A DNA stretch of 64,000 nt from Umezawaea endophytica (GCF_025061645.1 NZ_JANYMP010000001.1:571591-635590); one strand, 5' to 3'; shown: positions 51,005-59,373, numbered from the stretch's first letter. Notes: generated by a model not told the origin, from the sequence alone. Program-made: numbers and translations.

Positions 51005-51238
51005 TCAGCGGTCGAAGCGCCCGTCGTGCGCGGCCAGCAGGAAGCCCCGCCACCCCGTCGCGGGGAACACCAGCGGTCGTCCACCCGGCCGCTTGGTGTC
51101 GCGGACGCCGACGACCTCGACGGCCGCGGAGTTGACCTCGACGCAGTTGCCGCCGTCGGACCCGCAGTGGTGAGCCGTCCGCCACCCCACCACCGGCAGC
51201 CCCGATGTGCTTCCACCCTGTCGCGCGTTGATGTCCAT
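51005..51238 (-). CDS. DUF397 protein
   Basis: 77 residues. The DUF397 pattern is VGWRTAHHCGSDGGNCVEVNSAAVEVVGVRDTKRPGGRPLVFPATGWRGFLLAAHDGRF (motifs NCVEV, VRDTKRPGG, WRGFL), covering the whole protein. These small proteins bind or modulate the adjacent XRE-DUF5753 regulator, in a toxin-antitoxin-like or antiregulator manner. ATG at 51238 with GGGGG eight bases ahead. Third member of the trio with the two genes to its left. Confidence 0.9.
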   Translation of the reverse strand: MDINARQGGSTSGLPVVGWRTAHHCGSDGGNCVEVNSAAVEVVGVRDTKRPGGRPLVFPATGWRGFLLAAHDGRFDR

Positions 51239-51594
51239 GAGCACCCCCGAAGTGTTGTCGTGTTGATTCGTGCTTTCAATAGTGCGACAACGGCGTTCGG
51301 CGGGCAATAGATGGCGCCACCTGACTTGGCAGACCACGGGGGAATAATCACCTTATTAAGCGAAGCACATTCACGCGACCGACCGGTGGCGCTTTTCACA
51401 TCGAGGCTCCCGAAAGCTGAAAGGGTGCCACGATCCGTGGAAATGGGGGCAACGGCGACCGAGTTCACCGAAGGCATGCATCCCTCCGAGATGTCGACGG
51501 GCGTGCGGAGGCCCGGACGCGCACCGGCTCCGGCAACGACCGAGGCCATGCCGGTGACCTGCGCGAACGGGGTGGAGCCGACCGAAAGGGCGGC

Positions 51595-51792
51595 CTACTC
51601 CCCGACTCCCGAAACCCTCGGCGCCCGCGACCGCCCACGCCGGCCGTGGCGACGTCCGCAGAGCCCCTGGTGCGCGACCACCAGCGCGACCAGCGGCGCC
51701 ACTCCTCCAGCCCCGAACGCCGCGAACAGCGACAACGACGCCACCACGAGGAACGCGGCCACCACGACCACCACGACCGAGGAGTGCGCCAT
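51595..51792 (-). CDS. Small membrane protein candidate
   Basis: A 65-codon frame from an ATG at 51792 with a hydrophobic run SVVVVVVAAFLVVASLSLFAAFGAGGVAPLVALVVAHQG and a basic tail GRRHGRRGRSR. It would be a one- or two-helix membrane protein. No ribosome site is seen, and valine runs can come from GTG-rich DNA, so this is tentative. Confidence 0.25.
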   Translation of the reverse strand: MAHSSVVVVVVAAFLVVASLSLFAAFGAGGVAPLVALVVAHQGLCGRRHGRRGRSRAPRVSGVGE

Positions 51793-52063
51793 CGCGCACC
51801 AGTCGCCGCGAGCGGACGGTGCGGGCGCCGGGGTGACGGTGCGGTGGCGGCCGGACGCCGCCTGCCGGGGTCGCACCGAGCCGACTCCGGGTCGCGCCTC
51901 CCCGACTCTCCGACCAGCGCGCTTCACGAGCGCGCCGTCGCCGGGCCCGGCGAGGACGAGGGTGCGGCGGGCGACCGAGCCCTCGCTGTCATGCGGCTGG
52001 GGGGTGTCCGGACGTAAGATCACCATGTTGATTCCTCAATCGTGCTTGGGGGACAACGCTCTG

Positions 52064-52104
52064 GACGCGGCCCTCTGCTGACATCAGGGGGTCGCGTCTT
52101 TTTT
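52064..52104 (+). terminator. Intrinsic terminator of an unidentified plus-strand transcript
   Basis: Arms 52064-52077 and 52085-52098 pair over 14 bp with two G.T wobbles, 7-nt loop, followed directly by six T. It is the only U-tailed terminator I found in the window. No established plus-strand gene precedes it; a short frame from ATG 52025 (MLIPQSCLGDNALDAALC, 18 codons) ends inside the stem at 52081. Confidence 0.7.
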
Positions 52105-52516
52105 GATTGATCGCGCACATTTCACGGCTGTCGGGATTGACCACCGGTCCGGCGTCCATGATGCACGACCGGGGATAACCCCGGCAACTCCCCGAGACCC
52201 CTTCCGCCGAACGGCGACCGGGCGACGATGAGCGGTCGACGCCCGTTCACCTCCGCTTATCACTCGACGATCGGGATAAACGCCTTGCCAAACCAACGTA
52301 CCCGCGCCGACATCACCCGTTCAGGCCAACGAAGACGATCTTCGCAGGTCGACAGGAATGGCCTTCATACGAAAGTGTGAGTATCCGGCTCATCCGGGAA
52401 TGAGTGACGGAACTATTGAAACGTGGATTAATCGCACTATTCCCCCTACCCGCGGACTTCGGCGTCGGTGATCGCCCTTGAGCGACCGCTCACCGAAAAG
52501 GCGGCGGGCCGCCACC

Positions 52517-54889
52517 TCACCCGTCCTCCTCCGGCCCGACCACCCGCGGGGCGGTCTTGGTCCGGGAGATGACCCAGGCCAGGATGTTCCGGGTGGTCAA
52601 CGTGTCCGGGTGGTCCGGCCCCAGCACGCGTTCGCGGAGGGCGAGGATGTCGCGGTACTCCACCTCCGCGACGTCCAGGTCACCCCGGCTGCGGAGGGTC
52701 GAGGCCAGGTTGTTGCGGGTGAGCAGCGTGTGCGGGTGCTCGGGCCCGAAGACGCGCTGCTGGATCGCCAGCACGTCCCGGTACTCGACCTCGGCCGCCG
52801 CGAACTCCCCCCGCTTGTGGAACGTCGAGGCCAGGTGGTTCCGGGTCGTCAGCGTGTCGAGGTGCTCGGGGCCGAGCACGCTTTCCCGGAGGGCGAGGAT
52901 GTCGCGGTACTCCGCTTCCGCCGTCGCCAGATCGCCTCGGAGGCGGAGCGTAGACGCCAGGTTGTCGCGGGTGGTGAGCGTATCCGGGTGCTCCGGGCCG
53001 AGAACGCGGAGGTGCACGGCGAGAATGTCCCGGTACTCCGCTTCCGCCGTCTCCGGATAACCCTGGTGGTGGAGCGTCCAGGCGAGATCGCTGCGGGTGG
53101 TGAGCGTATCCGGGTGCTCCGGCCCGAGTACCCGGAGGTGCACGGCGAGAATGTCCCGGTATTCCACTTCCGCGGTCGCCAGATAACCCTGGTGGTGGAG
53201 CGTCGTGGCCAGATCGCCGCGCGTTGTCAGCGTATCCGGGTGCTCCGGGCCGAGAACGCGGAGGTGGACCGCGAGAATGGCGCGGTACTCCGCTTCCGCC
53301 GCCGCCAGCTCACCCCGATCGCGCCGCATCCCGGCGAAGTTCCGCCGGGTGAGCAGCGTCTCCGGGTGCTCCGGCCCGAGCAGGTCCAGGCGGGTCGCCA
53401 GCGCCCGCCGGTAGAACTGCTCGGCCTGGAGGCCGAACCCGACGGCGGCGCAGAAGTCGGCGGCCCCGCTCTGGACCGAGGCGAGGTCGAGCGCCGAGCG
53501 CCGGTCCGCGTGGACCACGGCCGGGACGCCGTAGGAGAGCTGTGAGCAGTGCGGCAGCAGCAGTCGCCACAGCGGCCACTGCGCCGGGTCCGTGCCGTCG
53601 AGGTCGGCCACCACCCGCCGGATCATCGCCACCTGCGCCGCGGCGAAGTCGTCGCGGTGCTCGACGGTGTCCACCTGGTCGCGGTTGGCCTCCCGCACGA
53701 GCGGGTGCAGCGTGATCGTGTCCACCGCGTCGGCGCGGTGCTCGATCAGGCCGAAGCCGCCCAGGTCGCCGACCAGCGTGGTCAGGCTCTGGGCGGTGAC
53801 GCCCTGGAACAGCGGTGACGCGCTGAGCGCCGACGCACCCAGCAGCGCGACGGGGATCGGGCTCGGGGCGAGCGTGCACAGCAGGCGCATCAGCGGCCTC
53901 GCCGCGAAGTGCCCGCGATTGGTCAGGAAGGCGAGCGACAGCTCCCAGGTGCGGGACAGCAGTTCCCGTTCGCCCAGCTCGGTGCCCGGTGCCGCCGCCG
54001 TCGTGGTGTCGCGGAAGCTCTCGTCCAGCGCCGTCCCGTACTCGGCGTAGCTGCGGGGCTGGGTCGAGCCGGGCAGCCTCGGCGTCGTGCTGATCGCGCC
54101 CAGGTAGTTGCCCGCCAGGCTCAGCGCCAGCGGCAGGCCGCCGAGCTTCGCGACCAGGTCCCTGGCGTTCCGCTCGGTGCCGACGCCCGGCGCCAGCTCG
54201 CGCAGCACGGCCGCCCCGTCCCGTTCCTCCAGCACGGTGACGGGGTGCAGCCGCGGCCGGTGCCCCCACACCGCCCGGCGACCGTCCCTGCTGGTCACCA
54301 CCACCGCTCCCCCGGTCCGCGGGGTCCGCAGCCAGCCGCGGGCCGTCGACACGCGGTGGTCGTCCGCCACCAGCAGCCGCGCGTCGTCGGCGTTGTCGAG
54401 CACCAGCAGCCACGGCTCGCGGAAGCCGTCGAGCGCCTTCCACAGCAGGTCCGGTGCGGACGCCTGGCCCGACCAGGCCGCGCGCACCGAGTCGCGCGGG
54501 GCGCCCGCGCGGACGGCCACCTCCCGCAGCCCCTCGGTCACGCTGGTCCCGCTCGTCGCGTCCACCCACCACACGTGCACCCAGTCGCGCAGGCGCCGCG
54601 CCAGCTCCACCGCGACGGTGGTCTTCCCGTAGCCCCCGTTGCCGTGCAGCACCACCACCTGGTTGCCCTGCTTCACCACGACTTCCAGCTCGTCCAGCAG
54701 CGTGTCGCGGCCCCGGACGGTGTGCGCCACCTCGTCCGGGATCGTCAGCGATCCCAGTCCGGGGGCCTGGGCGGCGGAGGTGTGCACGTGGAGGTCACGG
54801 GCAGCCTGGTTGACGGTGGCCGCGTCGGTCGCGGAGCAGACCTGATGGGTCGATAACACCACCGGCTCTAAATTGATAAATTTACTCAT
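52517..54889 (-). CDS. STAND protein: NB-ARC ATPase with C-terminal TPR repeats
   Basis: 790 residues. A short N-terminal region is followed by an NB-ARC/AAA-like NTPase with P-loop GNGGYGKT (83-90), Walker B WLLVLDNADDA (160-170), sensor TSRDGR and GLPLAL near residue 265, a winged-helix region, and then seven 42-residue TPR_12/kinesin-light-chain-type units (about residues 497-790) with the motif VLGPEHPDTLTTR. Such proteins are signal-integrating switches; relatives act in regulation (as in FxsT- or SARP-like systems) and in antiphage defence. No effector domain is present on this protein. ATG at 54889 with GGGGACTGAAG ahead. Confidence 0.88.
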   Translation of the reverse strand: MSKFINLEPVVLSTHQVCSATDAATVNQAARDLHVHTSAAQAPGLGSLTIPDEVAHTVRGRDTLLDELEVVVKQGNQVVVLHGNGGYGKTTVAVELARRLRDWVHVWWVDATSGTSVTEGLREVAVRAGAPRDSVRAAWSGQASAPDLLWKALDGFREPWLLVLDNADDARLLVADDHRVSTARGWLRTPRTGGAVVVTSRDGRRAVWGHRPRLHPVTVLEERDGAAVLRELAPGVGTERNARDLVAKLGGLPLALSLAGNYLGAISTTPRLPGSTQPRSYAEYGTALDESFRDTTTAAAPGTELGERELLSRTWELSLAFLTNRGHFAARPLMRLLCTLAPSPIPVALLGASALSASPLFQGVTAQSLTTLVGDLGGFGLIEHRADAVDTITLHPLVREANRDQVDTVEHRDDFAAAQVAMIRRVVADLDGTDPAQWPLWRLLLPHCSQLSYGVPAVVHADRRSALDLASVQSGAADFCAAVGFGLQAEQFYRRALATRLDLLGPEHPETLLTRRNFAGMRRDRGELAAAEAEYRAILAVHLRVLGPEHPDTLTTRGDLATTLHHQGYLATAEVEYRDILAVHLRVLGPEHPDTLTTRSDLAWTLHHQGYPETAEAEYRDILAVHLRVLGPEHPDTLTTRDNLASTLRLRGDLATAEAEYRDILALRESVLGPEHLDTLTTRNHLASTFHKRGEFAAAEVEYRDVLAIQQRVFGPEHPHTLLTRNNLASTLRSRGDLDVAEVEYRDILALRERVLGPDHPDTLTTRNILAWVISRTKTAPRVVGPEEDG
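52520..53401 (-). repeat. 126-bp tandem repeats encoding TPR units
   Basis: Seven units of 126 bp (42 codons). The middle units at about 52898-53275 are nearly identical at DNA level (TATCCGGGTGCTCCGG and ATGTCCCGGTA recur), while the outer units have diverged; units 1 and 7 are the most different. This points to recent internal duplication by recombination or slippage. Confidence 0.85.
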
Positions 54890-55061
54890 CTTCAGTCCCC
54901 CATGGGCGTCAACGACCTGCCCGACCGCGCGAATTCCACAGGTAACCGCACCGGCGGGTCGTTCATCACCGCATCCGTGCGGGATCGCTATTTTCTTTAC
55001 GAACAAATCGGCGCGCCCATTCCGCTCCGACCGGTGGACCATCGGGTCGGCCTATGCCACG

Positions 55062-55105
55062 GGTTCCCGTTGTCGGGAAATGCCCATTCCCCGACAGCGG
55101 GGACC
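55062..55105. terminator. Long imperfect hairpin after marR
   Basis: Arms 55062-55081 and 55086-55105 match over 20 positions with three mismatches and a 4-bp loop. It begins 4 bp beyond the minus-strand marR stop, ahead of the STAND gene, and has no U-run. A terminator is the most likely role. Confidence 0.55.
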
Positions 55106-55108
55106 GCG

Positions 55109-55591
55109 CTAGGCGTCCGGGTCGTCCTCGGGGGCCCTCATGGTGAGCAGGTCGTCGACGTACCTGCGCAGCAGCCGGTCCAGTTCGAACAGGTCGCGGT
55201 CGGTCCACCGCTCGAACACGGGCGCGGTGAGCCGGTGCCGGGCGGCGTCGAGCGCGTCCGTGACGCGGCGGCCCTCGGAGGTGATCAGCGCTTCCCTGAC
55301 CCGCCGGTCCGCCGCGCTCGGGCGGCGTTCGACCAGGCCCAGCTCGGCCAATTTGGCGACCTGCCTGCTGACCGTGGTGTGGTCGCGCCCGGCCCGGTCG
55401 GCGAGTTCGACGACGCCGATGGGCTGGAACCGCTCGATGCCCACCAGCAGCGTGAACAGGGCGCGGTCGAGCGTCACCCCCGCCTCGGCGAGGAGGACGT
55501 CGTCGCGCTGCGGCAGGTTCATGAGGGCGATCAGGTCCACGACGGACTCGTGCAGGTGCCGCCGCGCCACCAGTCGACGTCTCGCGGTCAT
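55109..55591 (-). CDS. MarR-family transcriptional regulator
   Basis: 160 residues. Core: LFTLLVGIERFQPIGVVELADRAGRDHTTVSRQVAKLAELGLVERRPSAADRRVREALITSEG (motifs DHTTVSRQVAKLAELGL and DRRVREALIT), the complete MarR winged helix. The ATG at 55591 is preferred; an ATG at 55636 would add 15 residues. It is divergent from an FAD-dependent monooxygenase, and two similar palindromes lie between, at 55678-55692 and 55805-55823. It most likely represses both genes until an aromatic ligand binds. Confidence 0.88.
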   Translation of the reverse strand: MTARRRLVARRHLHESVVDLIALMNLPQRDDVLLAEAGVTLDRALFTLLVGIERFQPIGVVELADRAGRDHTTVSRQVAKLAELGLVERRPSAADRRVREALITSEGRRVTDALDAARHRLTAPVFERWTDRDLFELDRLLRRYVDDLLTMRAPEDDPDA

Positions 55592-55677
55592 CCCGCCGCA
55601 CCTGCCTCTCGGTCCGCCCAGGACGGGCGCGCTCATGTTAACGCGAGCGCGCCCCGGTCGATCACTCCACAAGTTCT

Positions 55678-55692
55678 GTGCATCGAGCACAT
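55678..55692. promoter_or_regulatory. Candidate MarR operator near marR
   Basis: TGTGCATCGAGCACA is an inverted repeat (TGTGC-5-GCACA) that resembles TGTGCATCATGCACA in the operator over the monooxygenase start. It lies about 87 bp upstream of the marR start. Confidence 0.5.
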
Positions 55693-55804
55693 ATTTTTGC
55701 CCGGCGACCGACAGCCGAACCCGCAGCTCAAGGCCGAGTTTCCAGGCGAGTCAACGAAGAAACCGGGCCGCGGCACCGTTGACGGCCTCACCGCCGAGCC
55801 ATAA

Positions 55805-55823
55805 CGTGTGCATCATGCACACG
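55805..55823. promoter_or_regulatory. 19-bp palindromic operator over the monooxygenase start
   Basis: CGTGTGCAT and ATGCACACG are perfect 9-bp arms around one base. The right arm includes the ATG start of the FAD monooxygenase, so a bound repressor would block initiation. Confidence 0.65.
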
Positions 55824-57311
55824 ATTGACGACACGGACCACACCGACGTGATCATCTCCGGGTCCGGGGCGGCGGGGCTGACCCTCGCCATCGACCTCGC
55901 CCGCAGGAACGTCGGGTTCCTGCTGATCGACAAGGCGCCGCACCCGTTCGAGGGCTCGCGCGGCAAGGGGATCCAGCCCCGCACCCAGGAGGTGTTCGAG
56001 GACCTCGGGCTGATCGACCGGGTCGTCGCCTCCGGCGGCCTGTACCCGTTCCAGCGCCACTACTCCGATGGCGGCGCGGTGGACGAACCCGTCATCGCCC
56101 CACCGCAGGCGACACCGGAGGAGCCGTACCAGATCCCGCTGATGGTCCCGCAGTTCCTCACCGAGCGGCGGATGCGCGACCGGCTCGCCGAACTCGGCCA
56201 CGTCCCGCTGCACGGCCACGAACTCGTCGGCTTCGACCAGGACGACGACGGGGTGTCCGCCCGGATCGCGACCCCAATGGGCGAGCGGACCGTGCGGGCC
56301 CGGTACCTGGTCGGCACCGACGGCGGGTCGAGCTTCGTCCGCAAGGCGCTCGGCGTCGGGTTCCCCGGCAAGACCCTCGGCGTCCGGGCGGTCGTGGCCG
56401 ATGTGCTGGTCGACGGCGTCACGTCCGACGCCTGGCACCGCTGGGACCTGACGTCGCTGTGCCCGTTGCGCGGCACGGACATGTTCCAGTTCCAGGGCCC
56501 GGTCCCGTTCGACGTCGACGTGGACCTGTCCGCCGCCGGGCTCACCGCGCTGCTGCGCGAGCGGACCGGGCGGGACGACCTCGTGGTCCGCGAGGTGCGC
56601 TGGGCGTCCGCGTTCGAGATGAACGCCCGGCTGGCCGACGGCTACCGGCGCGGGCGGGTGCTGCTGGCGGGCGACGCGGCGCACTGCCACCCGCCGACCG
56701 GGGGGCAGGGGCTGAACACGAGCGTCCAGGACGCCTACAACCTCGGCTGGAAGCTCGCCGCCGTGCTCGACGGCGCACCGGACTCGCTGCTGGACACCTA
56801 CGAGGAGGAGCGCAGGCCCGTCGCCGAGGGTGTGCTCGGCCTGTCCGTGCGGCTGCTCGAAGCGGCCAAGGAGCGCGAGATCCGGCGCGGGCGCGAGGTG
56901 GGTCAGCTCGACCTCGGCTACCCGGACTCGTCCCTCACCGTCGCCGCCGCCGACCGCGACAAGGGCGTGCTGCCGGGCGACCGGGCGCCGGACGCGCCCG
57001 TGACCGGCGCGGGAGGCCTGGTCACCCGCCTGTTCACCCTGTTGCGGGGACCGCACTGGACCCTGCTCGGCCACGACGTCCACGCGTCCTCGGCGCCGGC
57101 CCCGCGCGCGGGTCTGCACGTCCACACCACCGGGCCGCGCGGTGACATCACCGACACCGACGACCACTTCCGGACCGCGTACGGCCTCTCGACCGACCAG
57201 TGGGTGCTGGTCCGTCCGGACGGGTACGTCGCCGCGGTGGTCGACACCGCCGGGCTCGCGCTCGTCGAGTCCTTCCTGGACGGTGTGGGCGTCCGCGCGC
57301 CGCGGTCCTGA
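55815..57311 (+). CDS. FAD-dependent aromatic monooxygenase (PHBH/MhpA type)
   Basis: 498 residues. FAD-binding DVIISGSGAAGLTLAIDLARR (residues about 11-31), the GD motif with GRVLLAGDAAHCHPPTGGQGLNTSVQDAYNLGWKLA (quoted in part: LLAGDAAHCHPPTGGQG), and a C-terminal thioredoxin-like domain (about 385-498) as in MhpA and polyketide hydroxylases RdmE/PgaE. These hydroxylate phenolic rings using NADPH and oxygen. The substrate is unknown. It is divergent from marR with two operators in the gap. An upstream GTG (55806) would put the operator inside the coding region; the ATG is preferred. Confidence 0.88.
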   Translation: MHTIDDTDHTDVIISGSGAAGLTLAIDLARRNVGFLLIDKAPHPFEGSRGKGIQPRTQEVFEDLGLIDRVVASGGLYPFQRHYSDGGAVDEPVIAPPQATPEEPYQIPLMVPQFLTERRMRDRLAELGHVPLHGHELVGFDQDDDGVSARIATPMGERTVRARYLVGTDGGSSFVRKALGVGFPGKTLGVRAVVADVLVDGVTSDAWHRWDLTSLCPLRGTDMFQFQGPVPFDVDVDLSAAGLTALLRERTGRDDLVVREVRWASAFEMNARLADGYRRGRVLLAGDAAHCHPPTGGQGLNTSVQDAYNLGWKLAAVLDGAPDSLLDTYEEERRPVAEGVLGLSVRLLEAAKEREIRRGREVGQLDLGYPDSSLTVAAADRDKGVLPGDRAPDAPVTGAGGLVTRLFTLLRGPHWTLLGHDVHASSAPAPRAGLHVHTTGPRGDITDTDDHFRTAYGLSTDQWVLVRPDGYVAAVVDTAGLALVESFLDGVGVRAPRS

Positions 57312-57325
57312 CAGGACGGTCGGGC

Positions 57326-57988
57326 TCAGCCCATCCACATGCCGCCGTTGACGTCGATCGTGGCGCCGGTGACGGAGTGGGCGGCGGGAGAGCACAGCCA
57401 GCCCACGGTCTCGGCGATCTCGGTGGGCGCGGTGATGTGGTCCAGCGGGATCGTCGCCCGCAGCGCCGACAGCTCGTCGTCGGAGAGGCGGTCGATCATC
57501 GGGGTCGCCACCGGACCGGGCGCCACGCAGTTCACCCGGACGCGGCGGTGGGCCTGGTCCTTGGCCAGGTGCCGGGTGAGGCCGATGATCCCCGCCTTCG
57601 CCACCGCGTACGCCGGGCCCGAGAGGCGGTTGCCGCCGTGCCGCCCGTTGACCGAGCTGAACAGCACCACCGAGCCCCCGTCGGCGAGCAGCGGCAGCGC
57701 GAGCTTCGCGACCACGACCGCGGAGGTCAGGTTGTCGTCGAGCACGCGGCGCCACTGGGCCAGGTCGAGGTCCTCGATGCCGCCGTGCCCGACGGACCCG
57801 GCCGCGTGCACCACGGCGTCCAGCCGTGGGACGTCGGAGAGCACCGCGGCGACGGAGTCGGGGTCGGCGGCGTCGTGGCCGAGCGCACGGTCCAGGACGA
57901 CGACGTCGCCGCCCGCGGCGCGGAACCAGTCGGCGCACGCGGCGCCGATGCCGCCCGCGCCCCCGACGACGAGTGCTGTGTGGGTCAT
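57326..57988 (-). CDS. Short-chain dehydrogenase/reductase
   Basis: 220 residues, classical SDR: GGAGGIGAACADWF (about residues 9-22), NAG-equivalent VVHAAGSVGHGG, catalytic LFSSVNGRHGG and Tyr-x-x-x-Lys in PAYAVAKAGIIGL, and C-terminal VTGATIDVNGGMWMG. It is the FabG-like type that oxidises secondary alcohols. It is convergent with the monooxygenase and divergent from the IclR gene, with a 112-bp gap containing a palindrome, so it may belong to the IclR regulon. Confidence 0.88.
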   Translation of the reverse strand: MTHTALVVGGAGGIGAACADWFRAAGGDVVVLDRALGHDAADPDSVAAVLSDVPRLDAVVHAAGSVGHGGIEDLDLAQWRRVLDDNLTSAVVVAKLALPLLADGGSVVLFSSVNGRHGGNRLSGPAYAVAKAGIIGLTRHLAKDQAHRRVRVNCVAPGPVATPMIDRLSDDELSALRATIPLDHITAPTEIAETVGWLCSPAAHSVTGATIDVNGGMWMG

Positions 57989-58044
57989 GCCCGTTTCTAA
58001 CACGCCTGGTCACGGCACCGGTGGTGAGCAGGAGCACGGTTTGC

Positions 58045-58056
58045 CGAGGTGATCAC
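58045..58056. promoter_or_regulatory. Palindrome over the iclR promoter
   Basis: AGGTGATCACCT is a perfect 12-bp palindrome overlapping by one base a good -10 box, TACAAT (58056-58061), that faces the iclR gene. A repressor bound here would block iclR and could also affect the divergent dehydrogenase. Confidence 0.5.
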
Positions 58057-58100
58057 CTACAATCCGCGTCCAGGTTGTTCGGACGGCGGAGGGGTGTGCG

Positions 58101-58898
58101 GTGAGCGGTGGGCCGGGCGCGCCGGAGGTCGAAGAGGGCGAGACCAGCAGCGGCATCGCCCGCGCGTTGCAGGTGGTCTTCGCGGTGGCCGAGTCCTCCG
58201 AGCCCGACGTGGGCGTGTCGGAACTGGCGCGCACGCTGGGCATGAGCAAGACCGTCGTGCACCGGGTGGTGCGCACGCTCGTCGCGACCGGGTTCTTCGT
58301 CGTGGACGAGCGGACCCGCCGCTACCGGCTCGGGCCGGGCGCGGTGAGCGTCGGCCTGGCGGCGCTGGCCCGCCTGGAGGTCCCGAAGGTCGCCCAGCCG
58401 CACATGGAGCGGCTGGTGGCGCGCACGGCGGAGACCGCCACGCTGTCCGCCCGGTACGGCGACCAGCGCATGTACCTCACCCAGGTGCTCTCCCCGCAGG
58501 AGATCAGGATGGCCGTCCAACTCGGCCACCTGTTCCCGCTGCACGTCGGCGGGTCGTCGAAGGCGATCCTGGCGTCGCTGACGCCCGCCGAGATCGACGC
58601 CTACCTCGACCGCGCGCTGACCGGCACGATGTCGGTCACCAGCCGCGAGGAACTGGTGGCCGAGCTGACGCGCATCCGCAGGCGCGGGTACACCGTCAGC
58701 CGGGGCGAGCGGCAGGTCGACGCGGGCTCGGTCGCCGCGCCGGTGTTCGACGCGACGGGCCGCGTCTACGGGTCGCTGTCGATCTGCGGGCCGGTCGCGC
58801 GGATCAGCGACGACAAGGTCGAGGAGTACGGAGCCCTGATCGTGGAGGCCGCCTCGGCGGTGTCCACCGGCCTGGGCTACCGCGGCCGCGACGCCTGA
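58101..58898 (+). CDS. IclR-family transcriptional regulator
   Basis: 265 residues, GTG start. The N-terminal winged helix includes VGVSELARTLGMSKTVVHRVVRTLVATGFF (about residues 38-66). The C-terminal effector domain has LFPLHVGGSSKAILASLTP and GYTVSRGERQVDAGSVAAPVFDATGRV, the standard IclR GAF-like core. Such proteins sense an aromatic or organic acid and control adjacent catabolic genes. It is the likely regulator of the downstream transporter/flavoprotein operon and the divergent dehydrogenase. The last codons STGLGYRGRDA appear as decayed copies in the following 210 bp. Confidence 0.9.
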   Translation: MSGGPGAPEVEEGETSSGIARALQVVFAVAESSEPDVGVSELARTLGMSKTVVHRVVRTLVATGFFVVDERTRRYRLGPGAVSVGLAALARLEVPKVAQPHMERLVARTAETATLSARYGDQRMYLTQVLSPQEIRMAVQLGHLFPLHVGGSSKAILASLTPAEIDAYLDRALTGTMSVTSREELVAELTRIRRRGYTVSRGERQVDAGSVAAPVFDATGRVYGSLSICGPVARISDDKVEEYGALIVEAASAVSTGLGYRGRDA

Positions 58899-59112
58899 CC
58901 TCGACCGCTTCAGCGGCGTCCACCGGCCTGATCCACCGCGGCCGTCACGCAGCGGTGTTCACCGGCCAGGGTCGCCGCGACCACCAACTCCCGCCCGCAG
59001 CCGTCGCGGCGGCGTCCACGAGTCCTGCCTACCGCGCCCACGACGCGTGACCGCGACCGTCCCCGCGGCGGTGTCGTCCGGCCCGGCCTACCACGCCCAC
59101 GGCACCTGACCG
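58851..59112 (+). repeat. Degenerate tandem copies of the iclR 3' end
   Basis: The gene end at 58851-58907 (STGLGYRGRDA stop, then CTCGACCG) recurs downstream as copies at about 58908-58950 (STGLIHRGRHA), 58951-58982 (FTGQGRRDH), 58997-59059 (STSPAYRAHDA stop, CGCGACCG) and 59060-59112 (SSGPAYHAHGT stop). Two copies keep the stop codon in place. Confidence 0.6.
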
Positions 59113-59293
59113 TTCCGCCCAGCGGACCCGTTCACCCCTGCGCGTCCGATGTGGACGTTGCGCGCGCGTGTCCTGGTGTGACGTGCGATGGTCGAAGTTC
59201 ACCCTGCGCGTTCGGTCCACTGCGGACCGCCCACCAGGGCGTCTCGTCTTGCTGAATTCGCCCCGAGGGTCCTTGACCCTGCACGTAAACGGT

Positions 59294-59332
59294 GCTTAGC
59301 ATACCGCAATCCGGTACGGCGTTCCGCTAAGC
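59294..59332. promoter_or_regulatory. Nested inverted repeats upstream of the transporter operon
   Basis: GCTTAGC (59294-59300) and GCTAAGC (59326-59332) flank an inner TACCG (59302-59306) / CGGTA (59312-59316). The cluster ends 42 bp before the permease start in the 475-bp iclR-permease gap. IclR is the likely binder. Confidence 0.45.
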
Positions 59333-59373
59333 GACACGGGCGGGACATCCAGGATTGGCGTGGAGGTCACCGA

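Larger units (their letters stand above)
51239..52516. other. 1.3-kb stretch without a convincing gene
   Basis: No frame here has convincing composition over its length. It holds an AT-rich promoter-like part next to DUF397 (51240-51310), a candidate small membrane frame (51595-51792, minus), a strong plus-strand terminator at 52064-52104, and AT-rich sequence from 52100 to 52450 with several TA-rich boxes. The last part lies downstream of the minus-strand STAND gene. Confidence 0.5.

Noticed and set aside
51311-52081. Plus-strand 256-codon frame ending at the 52064-52104 terminator
   Set aside because: Composition (Ala/Thr/Pro/Arg-rich with no hydrophobic core) looks non-coding; only its last 18 codons are considered separately as a leader-peptide candidate.
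52520-53401. CRISPR-like array because of regular repetition
   Set aside because: The 126-bp period is coding, has no spacers, and corresponds to TPR units.
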